Positions 1 through 7,762 of a stretch of 41,582 nt of DNA are shown piece after piece. Both the position numbers and the translations under genes were made by a program. Positions within the stretch are counted from its first letter, which is position 1. Every line of letters starts with the position of its first letter. Source of the DNA: Desulfomicrobium sp. (GTDB lineage: Bacteria > Desulfobacterota > Desulfovibrionia > Desulfovibrionales > Desulfomicrobiaceae); the NCBI GenBank assembly GCA_024709365.1, contig JANJWV010000116.1:1-41582 (forward strand), given 5' to 3'. The notes under the pieces are model-generated. The model was given only the letters and a program-made list of their open reading frames with translations, made no database searches and was not told the origin of the DNA.

Positions 1-162
1 GGCTTCGAACAGGACGATCTGGCCCGTTGGGCCGATGCCGCGGGGCTCACGCCCGGCGAGAGTCTCTACATTGGCTTGAAGAACGGTTTTCAGATCCAGG
101 CCCGGCACTTTTCCCGGCCCGCCGCTGACGACCGACTCACACCCGGTAATAGGAACCGATAG
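1..162 (+). CDS. C-terminal end of a probable SAM-dependent methyltransferase (partial)
   Basis: An open frame runs from the window edge to TAG at 160-162 and gives the last 53 residues of a protein that starts outside the window. The visible part has a pattern like LARWADAAGLTPGES followed by GLKNGFQI, resembling the last strand pair of class I methyltransferases, including the ArsR-methyltransferase fusions found near methyl-cycle genes in Desulfovibrio-type genomes. The stop codon directly abuts the metK ATG, so the two genes are almost certainly cotranscribed, which fits a methyl-cycle role. The catalytic SAM-binding part is not visible, so the family call is tentative; the existence of a coding end here is much surer. 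Confidence 0.45.
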   Translation, partial: GFEQDDLARWADAAGLTPGESLYIGLKNGFQIQARHFSRPAADDRLTPGNRNR

Positions 163-1323
163 ATGAGCGAATACTCGATTTTCACCTCCGAGTCCGTGTC
201 CGAAGGGCACCCGGACAAGATCGCCGACCAGATCTCCGACGCCGTCCTCGACTGCCTCCTAGCCCAGGACCCGCGCTCCCGCGTGGCCTGCGAGACCCTG
301 GTCACCACCGGCATGGCCATCATCGCCGGCGAGATCACCACCGAGGCCTACGCCGACCTGCCCGAGATCGTGCGCTCGACCGTGCGCGAGATCGGCTACG
401 TCAGCTCCGACATGGGCTTCGACGCCAACACCTGCGCCGTGCTGTCGTCCATCGACAAGCAGTCCCCGGACATCGCCATGGGCGTTGACCGCGCCAAGCC
501 CGAGGACCAGGGCGCCGGCGACCAGGGCATGATGTTCGGCTACGCCACCACCGAGACCAAGACCCTCATGCCCGCGCCCATCTACTACGCCCACGGCCTG
601 AGCCGCCGGCTGTCCGAAGTGCGCAAGGCCGGCATCCTCAGCTTCCTGCGCCCCGACGGCAAGACCCAGGTCTCCGTGGAGTACCGCAAGGGCCAGCCCG
701 TGCGCATCGACAACGTGGTCGTGTCCTCCCAGCACACCCCCGAGGTGACCTACGAGGAGATCGTCGACGGCATCAAGCGCGAGGTCATCTCCAAGGTCAT
801 GCCGGCCGACATGATGGACGCGAACACCCGCATCTACATCAACACCACGGGCCGCTTCGTGGCCGGCGGCCCCCTGGCCGACTGCGGCCTGACGGGCCGC
901 AAGATCATCAACGACACCTACGGCGGCATGGGCAACCACGGCGGCGGCGCCTTCTCGGGCAAGGACCCGTCCAAGGTCGACCGCTCCGGCGCCTACATGG
1001 CCCGCTACGTGGCCAAGAACATCGTGGCCGCCGGCCTGGCCGGGACCTGCGAAGTACAGATCGCCTACGCCATCGGCGTGGCCGAGCCGGTCTCGGTGCT
1101 GGTCACCACCGGCGGCACGGGCGTGGTGCCGGACGAGGTGCTGACCAAGGCCGTGCGCGAGGTCTTTGACCTGCGCCCCTACTACATCATCAAGCGCCTG
1201 AACCTCATCCAGCCCATCTACAGGAAGAGCGCCTGCTACGGCCACTTCGGCCGCGAGGACTTCATCTTCCCGTGGGAAGTGACCGACGCCGTCGACGACC
1301 TGAAGACGGCCGCCAAGGTCTAG
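163..1323 (+). CDS. metK: S-adenosylmethionine synthase
   Basis: Makes S-adenosylmethionine from methionine and ATP in the cytoplasm, releasing phosphate and diphosphate. The 386-residue length is normal for bacterial MetK. The N-terminus has the hallmark [20 protein letters not shown] with the ATP-binding His, and [12 protein letters not shown] and [19 protein letters not shown] are the family signatures in the middle and C-terminal domains. The start follows the upstream stop directly, with AGGA about eight bases before the ATG and inside the end of that gene, so translation is probably coupled. No SAM riboswitch can be judged because the operon leader is outside the window. A strong terminator follows 20 bases after the stop. 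Confidence 0.98.
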   Translation: MSEYSIFTSESVSEGHPDKIADQISDAVLDCLLAQDPRSRVACETLVTTGMAIIAGEITTEAYADLPEIVRSTVREIGYVSSDMGFDANTCAVLSSIDKQSPDIAMGVDRAKPEDQGAGDQGMMFGYATTETKTLMPAPIYYAHGLSRRLSEVRKAGILSFLRPDGKTQVSVEYRKGQPVRIDNVVVSSQHTPEVTYEEIVDGIKREVISKVMPADMMDANTRIYINTTGRFVAGGPLADCGLTGRKIINDTYGGMGNHGGGAFSGKDPSKVDRSGAYMARYVAKNIVAAGLAGTCEVQIAYAIGVAEPVSVLVTTGGTGVVPDEVLTKAVREVFDLRPYYIIKRLNLIQPIYRKSACYGHFGREDFIFPWEVTDAVDDLKTAAKV

Positions 1324-1342
1324 ACCTGGTTAACTGACGAAG

Positions 1343-1376
1343 GCGGGGCGGGAGAAATCCCGCCCCGCTTTTTTTT
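1343..1376 (+). terminator. Rho-independent terminator after metK
   Basis: A perfect 11-bp stem (1343-1353 with 1358-1368) closed by a GAAA loop is followed by eight T residues. It ends the metK transcript and separates it from the sigma54 activator gene that begins at 1420. Confidence 0.95.
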
Positions 1377-1419
1377 CCGGGCACTTGACCGAGGGCCGCG
1401 TCCGGGAACATGACAGGCC

Positions 1420-2778
<1,359 letters not shown>

Positions 2779-2880
2779 CCGCACGCAACTCTCGCGCGTC
2801 TTGTGGTGCGCCGCTGCAACCCCGCGCCTGTCCCGTCCGCCCGCAACCCCCGGCCCGTCCTGTCCGGCAGCCCGGCCTCT

Positions 2881-2898
2881 TCCGGCACGCTCCATGCT
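2881..2898 (+). promoter_or_regulatory. Candidate sigma54 (-24/-12) promoter of the NifX-like/Mrp operon
   Basis: The sequence CCGGCACGctccATGCT matches the sigma54 consensus TGGCACG-N4-TTGC with GG at 2884-2885 and GC at 2896-2897, exactly ten bases apart. It differs at the first T of each element. Initiation would fall near 2908, leaving a short leader before the ATG at 2923 with GAGAGG as ribosome-binding site. A sigma54 activator is encoded immediately upstream, which supports the call. Confidence 0.6.
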
Positions 2899-2922
2899 CT
2901 GCCCGGCGCAGAGAGGAACCCC

Positions 2923-3426
2923 ATGACTCGCATCGCAGTGCATCATTGGCAGCATCGCATCGCCCCGGTCTTCGACATCGGCGGCGAAATTCTCGTCCTC
3001 GGGGACGGCGCCGGGGCGCACGAGGAGCATCTGCTGCAGTGCTCCGAGCCGCTGCACAGGGCCGAGGAACTCTGCGTGCTGAACGTCGGGACCCTCATCT
3101 GCGGGGCCATCTCCCGGACCATGTCCGAGGCCCTGGCGGCCCGGGGCATCACCGTGGTGGGCTTCGTGGCCGGCGACCTGGAGCGGGTCGTGGCCGCGTG
3201 GGAGCATGGGCGGCTCGACGAGAGCTTCGCCATGCCCGGATGCCGCGGCGCGGGGTGCGGCCGGGGAGCGGGGGAGAGCCGTGCGGCCGGATTCGGTCCT
3301 CGACATGCGGAAAGTCCGGTCCTCGTCGTCTCCGAAGACGCTTCCGATGCCGGCCCCGGCGGTCAGCGCCGGCGAGCCCGCAGGGGCGGCCGGGGGCAGG
3401 GCGGCAGCGGTTTGCCCGGAGCGTGA
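2923..3426 (+). CDS. NifX/NifB-fold (iron-molybdenum cofactor-binding-like) protein
   Basis: A 167-residue protein; the ATG at 2923 is chosen because GAGAGG lies seven bases ahead and the in-frame upstream part is not protein-like. Residues 1-105 fit the small dinitrogenase cofactor-binding fold (NifX, NifY, NifB C-terminus, MTH1175/ORP): an N-terminal RIAVHHWQHRIAPVFDIGG strand-loop and a central LNVGTLICGAISR segment followed by a GITVVGFVAGDLERVV element. After residue 105 come a cysteine-containing GCRGAGCGRGAG stretch and a basic, low-complexity tail. Such proteins bind metal clusters; the cargo here is unknown and there are no nitrogenase genes in the window. Its position just before a Mrp ATPase mirrors the D. 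vulgaris ORP locus. A close relative by fold is the gene at 35502-35855. Confidence 0.75.
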   Translation: MTRIAVHHWQHRIAPVFDIGGEILVLGDGAGAHEEHLLQCSEPLHRAEELCVLNVGTLICGAISRTMSEALAARGITVVGFVAGDLERVVAAWEHGRLDESFAMPGCRGAGCGRGAGESRAAGFGPRHAESPVLVVSEDASDAGPGGQRRRARRGGRGQGGSGLPGA

Positions 3427-3460
3427 CCGGAGTGGGACCGGCCTGATATCGAAATGGACG

Positions 3461-3490
3461 CCTCCCGGCGCGCGGCTCGCGGCCGGGAGG
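3461..3490 (+). promoter_or_regulatory. Hairpin ahead of the Mrp gene
   Basis: A perfect 9-bp inverted repeat (CCTCCCGGC at 3461-3469, GCCGGGAGG at 3482-3490) encloses a GC-rich 12-base loop. Its right arm contains the purine-rich GGGAGG that would serve a GTG start at 3495, so that start would be masked. It lacks a T tract and so is not a classic terminator. It may be a processing or translational control element between the NifX-like gene and mrp. Confidence 0.45.
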
Positions 3491-3530
3491 ATATGTGGAT
3501 GATCACCAACAGCCTTTTCGGAGATACTTG

Positions 3531-4460
3531 ATGGACAACACGGAGAAGAGCGCCGCATCCGGTGCGGCCCGTTCCAAGGCGTCGACGTGCGATTCGTGCA
3601 CGGATTCCTCGTGCTCGGCGGCCAAACGGCAGTTGAACGAGACGGATCAGGATTTTCAGGAGCGCAGGGCTCTGCAGGCCCGCCTGTGCCGCATCGACCA
3701 CAAGATCATGGTCATGTCCGGCAAGGGCGGGGTGGGCAAGAGCACCGTGGCCGTGAACCTGGCCATGGGCCTCATGCTGGCCGGCAAGAAGGTCGGCCTG
3801 CTGGACGTGGACATCCACGGGCCCAGCGTCCCGACCATGCTCGGCCTGGAGGGCGCGACCATCGACCAGGGGCCCGAGGGCCTGCTGCCCGTGGAATTGG
3901 GGCATCTCAAGGTCATGTCCATGGGCTTTCTGCTGCGCAACCCCGACGACGCCGTGATCTGGCGCGGTCCGGTCAAGGGCGGGGTCATCAAGCAGTTCCT
4001 CAAGGACGTGGCCTGGGGTGACCTCGACTACCTGATCATCGACGCGCCTCCCGGCACGGGCGACGAGCCCCTGTCCGTATGCCAGCTCATCAATCCCATC
4101 GACGGCGCCGTGGTCGTGACCACGCCGCAGCGCGTGGCGGCCATGGATGTGCGCAAGTCCATCACCTTCTGCGCCCAGGTCGGCATGAAGGTCCTGGGCG
4201 TGGTGGAGAACATGAGCGGCTTCGTCTGCCCCAAGTGCGGCGAGGTCACGCATATCCTGCGCTCGGGCGGCGGGAAGCGGATGGCCGACGACATGGGCGT
4301 GCCCTTCCTGGGCTCCATCCCCATCGACCCGTCCGTGGCCGAGGCCGGGGACCTGGGCCAGGCCTTCGTCCTGCACCACGCGTCGAGTCCCACGGCGGAG
4401 CTCATGCGTTCCGTGGTCGCCCCGTTGCTGAACCTGCCCGCCCCGGCGCCGCAGGCTTGA
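3531..4460 (+). CDS. mrp: Mrp/NBP35-family Fe-S carrier ATPase
   Basis: A 309-residue P-loop ATPase of the MinD/Mrp group that carries or transfers Fe-S clusters. It has an N-terminal cysteine cluster (C20, C23, C28) as in NBP35-type proteins, the deviant Walker A SGKGGVGKST near 63-72, the DVDIHGPSVPTMLG switch motif, IDAPPGTGDEP, and the CPKCG pair that bridges a cluster across the dimer. ATG at 3531 is preferred (GGAG seven bases upstream) over GTG at 3495, whose Shine-Dalgarno lies in a hairpin. In D. vulgaris the ORP-linked Mrp carries a C-terminal ORP domain; here that domain is absent, and a separate NifX-fold protein is encoded just upstream, so the two may work as a split version. 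Confidence 0.92.
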   Translation: MDNTEKSAASGAARSKASTCDSCTDSSCSAAKRQLNETDQDFQERRALQARLCRIDHKIMVMSGKGGVGKSTVAVNLAMGLMLAGKKVGLLDVDIHGPSVPTMLGLEGATIDQGPEGLLPVELGHLKVMSMGFLLRNPDDAVIWRGPVKGGVIKQFLKDVAWGDLDYLIIDAPPGTGDEPLSVCQLINPIDGAVVVTTPQRVAAMDVRKSITFCAQVGMKVLGVVENMSGFVCPKCGEVTHILRSGGGKRMADDMGVPFLGSIPIDPSVAEAGDLGQAFVLHHASSPTAELMRSVVAPLLNLPAPAPQA

Positions 4461-4473
4461 GAGGGGAGGCGCC

Positions 4474-5313
4474 ATGACACGGGCCGAACTGACGGTGCTC
4501 GTCGACAACCGGGCCGGCTTCGGGTGCGTGGAGGAGCACGGCTACGCCCTGTGGATCGACGCCGGAGGCAGGCGCATTCTGCTGGACACCGGCCAGGGCC
4601 CTGCCCTGGCCGAAAACGCGCGCACTTTGGGCGTCGATCTGGGCCAAACGGATATCCTGGCCCTGAGCCACGGCCATTACGACCACACCGGCGCGGTGCC
4701 CCTCGTGCTGTCCTCGGCGCCGCAGGCCAGGCTGTACTGCCATTCCGGGGTGACCGAGCCGCGCTACAGCATCCGTGAGGGTGCGGCCCGCGACATCCGC
4801 ATGCCCATGGCGTCCATGCGCGCCCTGAACGCTCTGGCCGTGGACCGCCTGCGCTGGAGCGTCGAACCCGTGCCGCTTGGCGGGGGCATCGGGCTCAGCG
4901 GCTTCATCCCGCGCCGTACGGACTTCGAGGACACGGGCGGCCCGTTCTACTTCGACCCTCTCGGCCACCGGCCCGACCCCATAAACGACGACCAGTCCCT
5001 GTGGATCGCCACGGACAAGGGGCTCGTGGTCTGTACTGGCTGCTGCCACGCGGGGCTGATCAACACCCTCATGCACCTGCGCGAGGTCACGGGCGAGGAA
5101 CGCATACGGGCCGTCATCGGCGGCCTGCATCTCGGGACGGCCTCCGCGGAGCGCCTGGAGAGTACGGCCCGCGCCCTGCGGGACATGCGCGTGGGGCTTC
5201 TCGTGCCCTGCCACTGCACGGGCGAGGCCGCCGCGGCCTGGCTGGCGGACCACCTGGACTGCGAGGTGCACACGGGGTATTCGGGTTTCCGCCTGGACAC
5301 GGCCGACCTTTGA
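4474..5313 (+). CDS. Metallo-beta-lactamase-fold hydrolase, COG1237 type
   Basis: A 279-residue cytoplasmic metal-dependent hydrolase of the group that includes the archaeal dihydropterin-ribofuranosyl-aminobenzene phosphate synthase-like proteins. The metal site is visible as LSHGHYDHTGA, then GCCHAG and IGGLHLG, with the late PCHCTG histidine near the C-terminus. These three later motifs are typical of this subgroup rather than of lactamases. It begins 13 bases after mrp with GGGAGG in front, so it belongs to the same operon. COG1237 genes often sit with NifX/ORP and Mrp genes in anaerobes, but their substrate there is unknown; no reaction should be assigned. Confidence 0.85.
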   Translation: MTRAELTVLVDNRAGFGCVEEHGYALWIDAGGRRILLDTGQGPALAENARTLGVDLGQTDILALSHGHYDHTGAVPLVLSSAPQARLYCHSGVTEPRYSIREGAARDIRMPMASMRALNALAVDRLRWSVEPVPLGGGIGLSGFIPRRTDFEDTGGPFYFDPLGHRPDPINDDQSLWIATDKGLVVCTGCCHAGLINTLMHLREVTGEERIRAVIGGLHLGTASAERLESTARALRDMRVGLLVPCHCTGEAAAAWLADHLDCEVHTGYSGFRLDTADL

Positions 5314-5350
5314 GGAGGCGGCCGTCCGGCCCATCCACAAGGAGGAACGC

Positions 5351-6097
5351 ATGACCTACCGCATCCACCCCATCGTCATGGGCACCAAGGTCTTCGACAA
5401 GGGCATGATGACGTATCAGCACGACTACGGCACGCCCTACACCATACCCATCTACTGCTGGTACCTGGAGGGCGGGGAGACGAAGATCCTCGTGGACACG
5501 GGCGAGATGCGCCCCGTGGTCTCCGAGGAGCGGGAGAAGGCCATCGGCGGGAAGATTTACGGCTTCGAGGAAGGGTTGGCGAAGTACGGCCTTGTCCCGG
5601 AAGACATCGACATCATCCTGCACACCCACCTGCACAACGATCACTGCGAGAACGACGCCAAGTGCGTCAACGCCAAGATCTACGTTCACGAAAAGGAGCT
5701 GGAGCGCATCCACGACCCGCACCCGCTCGATTTCCGCTATCTGGAGGACTACATCGAGGAGGTCGAGGAGAACGGGCAGATCGTGCCCCTGAAGGGCGAC
5801 AAGGAGATCGCGCCCGGAGTGACCATGTTCCACACCCCTGCCCACACCGAGGGCGGCATGTCCGTGCGCGTGGAGACGGACAAGGGGAGCGTCCTGATCT
5901 GCGGGTTTTGCACCATCCTCGAAAATCTCTATCCGCCCAAGTCCGTGACGGCCATGGAGATGGAAGTCATTCCGCCCGGCACCAACGTGAGTCCCTATCT
6001 GGCCTACGAGACCCTGGTCCGGGCCAAGACCCTGGCCGACCATGTCCTGCCTCTGCACGAGCCCAAGTGGGCCTCCATGGAGACCGTACCGGAATAA
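5351..6097 (+). CDS. Metallo-beta-lactamase-fold hydrolase, N-acyl homoserine lactonase-like
   Basis: A 248-residue protein with the HTHLHNDHCEND motif (HxHxDH) plus the later HTPAHTEGG histidine, CGFC in place of the usual bridging aspartate region, and PLHEP near the C-terminus. Overall layout resembles AHL-lactonase-family hydrolases, but the family is broad and many members do not cleave lactones. An AAGGAGGAAC ribosome-binding site precedes the start, 37 bases after the first hydrolase. Two different hydrolases of this fold in one operon suggest sequential or complementary chemistry on small molecules or repair of one. The native substrate cannot be told from sequence. Confidence 0.8.
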   Translation: MTYRIHPIVMGTKVFDKGMMTYQHDYGTPYTIPIYCWYLEGGETKILVDTGEMRPVVSEEREKAIGGKIYGFEEGLAKYGLVPEDIDIILHTHLHNDHCENDAKCVNAKIYVHEKELERIHDPHPLDFRYLEDYIEEVEENGQIVPLKGDKEIAPGVTMFHTPAHTEGGMSVRVETDKGSVLICGFCTILENLYPPKSVTAMEMEVIPPGTNVSPYLAYETLVRAKTLADHVLPLHEPKWASMETVPE

Positions 6098-6330
6098 TGC
6101 TCGTCATCAAGTGCGCCGCCTGCCGCAGGAAGCTGTGGCGTTACCGCAAGCTGGGGCCTGGTGAGGTGCTCAGGTGTCACCGCGACCGCATCGAGAAGGT
6201 CTGGTGCCTGGAGGAGCGCGACGGCAAGGTCTGGTGTGAGTGCGGCAAGGCCGTGGGCATCGACAAGGGGACGTTCATCAAGATGAACCGCAACGCGTTC
6301 ACGTATTCGGGGACCAAGATCGACATCTAG
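6097..6330 (+). CDS. Small zinc-ribbon-like protein
   Basis: A 77-residue basic protein whose ATG overlaps the TAA of the upstream hydrolase by one base (TAATG), so translation is coupled. It opens with a CAAC pair at residues 6 and 9 and later has a WCEC pair, spaced as in treble-clef or zinc-ribbon domains; further cysteines lie between. It is short, with many Lys and Arg, and could bind RNA, DNA or a protein partner. No named family is recognised. It is the last gene of the sigma54/NifX/Mrp/MBL operon. Confidence 0.75.
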   Translation: MLVIKCAACRRKLWRYRKLGPGEVLRCHRDRIEKVWCLEERDGKVWCECGKAVGIDKGTFIKMNRNAFTYSGTKIDI

Positions 6331-6345
6331 AGGGATGGGGGTAGG

Positions 6346-6622
6346 GCGGCCGCGGGCCGGGGCGTTTCGGGCCGGGGCCGCCGAAACTTCTTCTCCGGCC
6401 TCGTAATGCTTCCCCGCCGCGTGCGGGGACTTCGGTTTGCGCTTCGGGTGCGGGGCAGCGAGGAACATCGTTTTCCGCTTTGAGCGTGCGGGCAGCGGGG
6501 AAGCAAACGATGCCTGGATCAGTCGGACAGTCGGCGACCCCGGCCCGAAACGCCCCGGCCCGCTCCGGTTGAGCTTAGGGTGGATGAGTTGTTCAGTTGA
6601 TGTGCCGTCAGGCGGAAGAGAA
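6346..6622. repeat. Structured repeat element, copy 1 (upstream of ccdAB cassette)
   Basis: About 275 bp that recur at 7412-7690 in the same orientation. A perfect 26-bp inverted pair (6352-6377 with 6538-6563, rich in GGGCCGGGG) bounds the main part. Inside, GCTTCCCCGC and its complement form a second inverted pair, so single-stranded DNA or RNA could fold into a long imperfect hairpin. Short degenerate units with CATCGTTTT-GCGCTTC-type sequence are repeated within it. Similarity to copy 2 continues, with gaps, to about 6622. No protein-like frame is seen. It could be a non-autonomous element of MITE type or one half of a duplication flanking the toxin-antitoxin cassette. Confidence 0.8.
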
Positions 6623-6645
6623 TGCCCTGTTCCGGAGAAATGGTT

Positions 6646-6963
6646 TCAGATGCCTGAAATGATGAAATCCACGGCGGCGATGATGTCTGATCGATAGCGG
6701 CCAAGATCGCAGATTGTCTTGCCGAGGGTTTTTCTGTCCACGGCGGCCAGTTGCTGGGTGAGTGCGACATATGGTTCGCCGTATATTTCCAGCACGGGAC
6801 AGAGCCTGGAGATGGCTGCCTTGCCGGCCAGGCGGAGCGGAGACAGGGGAATGACGACGGTTGTGCGCAGGTCGTCCAGGAGGTCGGACTGGATGTCCAG
6901 CAGGTACGGGTAGGCCGAGCGGGTGGAGCTGTTCGGATTTGCGTAGACCGTGAACTGCGCCAT
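6646..6963 (-). CDS. ccdB: CcdB-type toxin
   Basis: A 105-residue protein matching CcdB in length and pattern: MAQFTVYANPN start, SSTRSAYPYLLDIQSDLL, a VVIPL core strand and the C-terminal residues WFI-like region here read as DFIISGI. CcdB poisons DNA gyrase by trapping the cleaved complex. The ATG follows the ccdA stop with no gap. The usual last residues of plasmid CcdB are Trp-Gly-Ile; here the end is Ser-Gly-Ile, so the final tryptophan that matters for gyrase poisoning is replaced, as in several chromosomal homologues that may be weaker or inactive. The gene pair lies between two direct repeats, which suggests that it moved in as a cassette. Confidence 0.9.
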   Translation of the reverse strand: MAQFTVYANPNSSTRSAYPYLLDIQSDLLDDLRTTVVIPLSPLRLAGKAAISRLCPVLEIYGEPYVALTQQLAAVDRKTLGKTICDLGRYRSDIIAAVDFIISGI

Positions 6964-7209
6964 CTAAAAACTCCGCATGCCGTCACAGGCCACGCCGGCT
7001 TCTTCGACCAGTTGGTTGTACGCCTCGATGGCCGCCTTGTTTTCCTCCTTCCACAATTCACGCCGACGGGCCGCGACGATGTCGGCCAGGGCCGTTTCCA
7101 GCGTAGCGGAAACATTGATTTTCAATGCCTTGGCTTTGGCCAGCAGATCGCTGTTGATGCTGACGTTGGTCGGCTTCTTGGGGGCCTGCGTGTCATAGGC
7201 GAGATTCAT
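6964..7209 (-). CDS. ccdA: CcdA-type antitoxin
   Basis: An 81-residue antitoxin. Residues 10-45 carry the ribbon-helix-helix DNA-binding part (KKPTNVSINSDLLAKAKAL), followed by an acidic, helical toxin-neutralising tail with WKEENKAAIEAYN. ATG at 7209 is chosen over 7215: GGAG lies eight bases before 7209 but only two before 7215. It overlaps no base with ccdB; the two are adjacent. CcdA proteins neutralise CcdB and, with it, repress their own promoter. Two ATGCGCAT palindromes in the promoter region are the likely operators. Confidence 0.9.
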   Translation of the reverse strand: MNLAYDTQAPKKPTNVSINSDLLAKAKALKINVSATLETALADIVAARRRELWKEENKAAIEAYNQLVEEAGVACDGMRSF

Positions 7210-7268
7210 GCGCATGTCTCCTGGATGAAGTATGTGGATAATATATGCGCATGTGGATTGAAGGGCAA
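7207..7268 (-). promoter_or_regulatory. ccdAB promoter with two ATGCGCAT palindromes
   Basis: On the minus strand TTGCCC (7268-7263) and TATATT (7245-7240) are 17 bases apart, a fair sigma70 promoter. A palindrome ATGCGCAT sits at the spacer/-10 junction (7245-7252) and a second, CATGCGCATG, overlaps the ccdA start (7207-7216). Their placement is what an autoregulatory CcdA operator would need. The operator role is inference. Confidence 0.55.
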
Positions 7269-7324
7269 GGAAAGTGGGGAGAGATATTCCAGGCGGGGTG
7301 CAGATACTTGTAGATGTGCCGCAG

Positions 7325-7355
7325 CGTCATTCCCGGGATGGCGGGAATCTATGCC
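7325..7355. repeat. REP-like palindrome (CGTCATTCCCG...CGGGAAT type)
   Basis: The sequence begins CGTCATTCCCG and contains ATTCCCG and CGGGAAT as 7-bp arms around a 6-base centre, then TCTATGCC. This resembles the short extragenic palindrome scattered through many proteobacterial genomes. A second, more diverged copy is at 14631-14661. Confidence 0.6.
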
Positions 7356-7411
7356 TTTCAATACCTTGGAAATACAGAGAGTTTTCTGGCTTGTTGTTGG
7401 GGCTGTCCCAA

Positions 7412-7690
7412 GGCGGTCGCGGGCCGGGACGTTTCGGGCCGGGGCCGCCGAAACTTCTTCTCCGGCCTCGTAATGCTTCCCCGCTGCGTGCGGAAACATC
7501 GTTTTGCGCTTCGGGCGGCGGGGCAGAGGGGCGCATCGTTTTGCACGTTGGGCGTGCAGGCAGCGGGGAAGCAAACGATGCCTGGATCAGTCGGACAGTT
7601 GGCGACCCCGGCCCGAAACGCCCCGGCCCGCTCCAGGTTGCGCTTCGGGCGTGAGGGTTGTTCAACCGGTTCGCCTCGGCAGGCAGAGAC
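7412..7690. repeat. Structured repeat element, copy 2 (downstream flank of ccdAB cassette)
   Basis: Second copy of the element at 6346-6622, same orientation, offset about 1066 bp. Terminal inverted pair 7419-7444 with 7606-7631 has one mismatch (A at 7429). An inner pair, GCTTCCCCGCTGC at 7475-7487 and its exact complement at 7560-7572, is perfect here. CATCGTTTTGC occurs twice in the loop part and its near complement GCAAACGATG follows. The stretch between 7210 and 7762 holds the ccdA promoter, a REP-like palindrome, this element and one more hairpin, and no convincing gene. Confidence 0.8.
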
Positions 7691-7712
7691 AGAATCTATA
7701 CATGCACGGGGT

Positions 7713-7732
7713 GCAGGGGGTGAGCCCCCTGC
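7713..7732 (-). terminator. Hairpin downstream of the CNNM/CBS gene
   Basis: GCAGGGGG and CCCCCTGC form a perfect 8-bp stem with a TGAG loop, 30 bases beyond the stop of the minus-strand gene at 7763. There is no T tract on the minus strand, so it is either a weak terminator or another dispersed palindrome. The flanking text (gtgagccccctgcccgccggagg) resembles repeats common between genes in Desulfovibrio-type genomes. Confidence 0.4.
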
Positions 7733-7762
7733 CCGCCGGAGGCATTCCCAATCTCCCCTCTC

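Noticed and set aside
1-162. SAM or SAH riboswitch before metK
   Set aside because: The DNA upstream of metK is the coding end of another gene whose stop abuts the ATG.
259-1245. Long open frame antisense to metK (328 residues)
   Set aside because: Ala/Gly/His/Asp/Val-rich shadow caused by GC-biased third positions of metK; no start signal or family likeness.
3495-3530. Upstream GTG start for mrp
   Set aside because: Its ribosome-binding site is paired in a hairpin, while ATG 3531 has a free GGAG at good spacing.
6346-6622. Repeat as an integron attC site
   Set aside because: Length, terminal GGGCCGGGG arms and absence of the core-site consensus do not fit; no integrase is present.
7713-7732. 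CRISPR-like or phage attachment repeat
   Set aside because: Single hairpin without regularly spaced repeats, spacers or an integrase gene.
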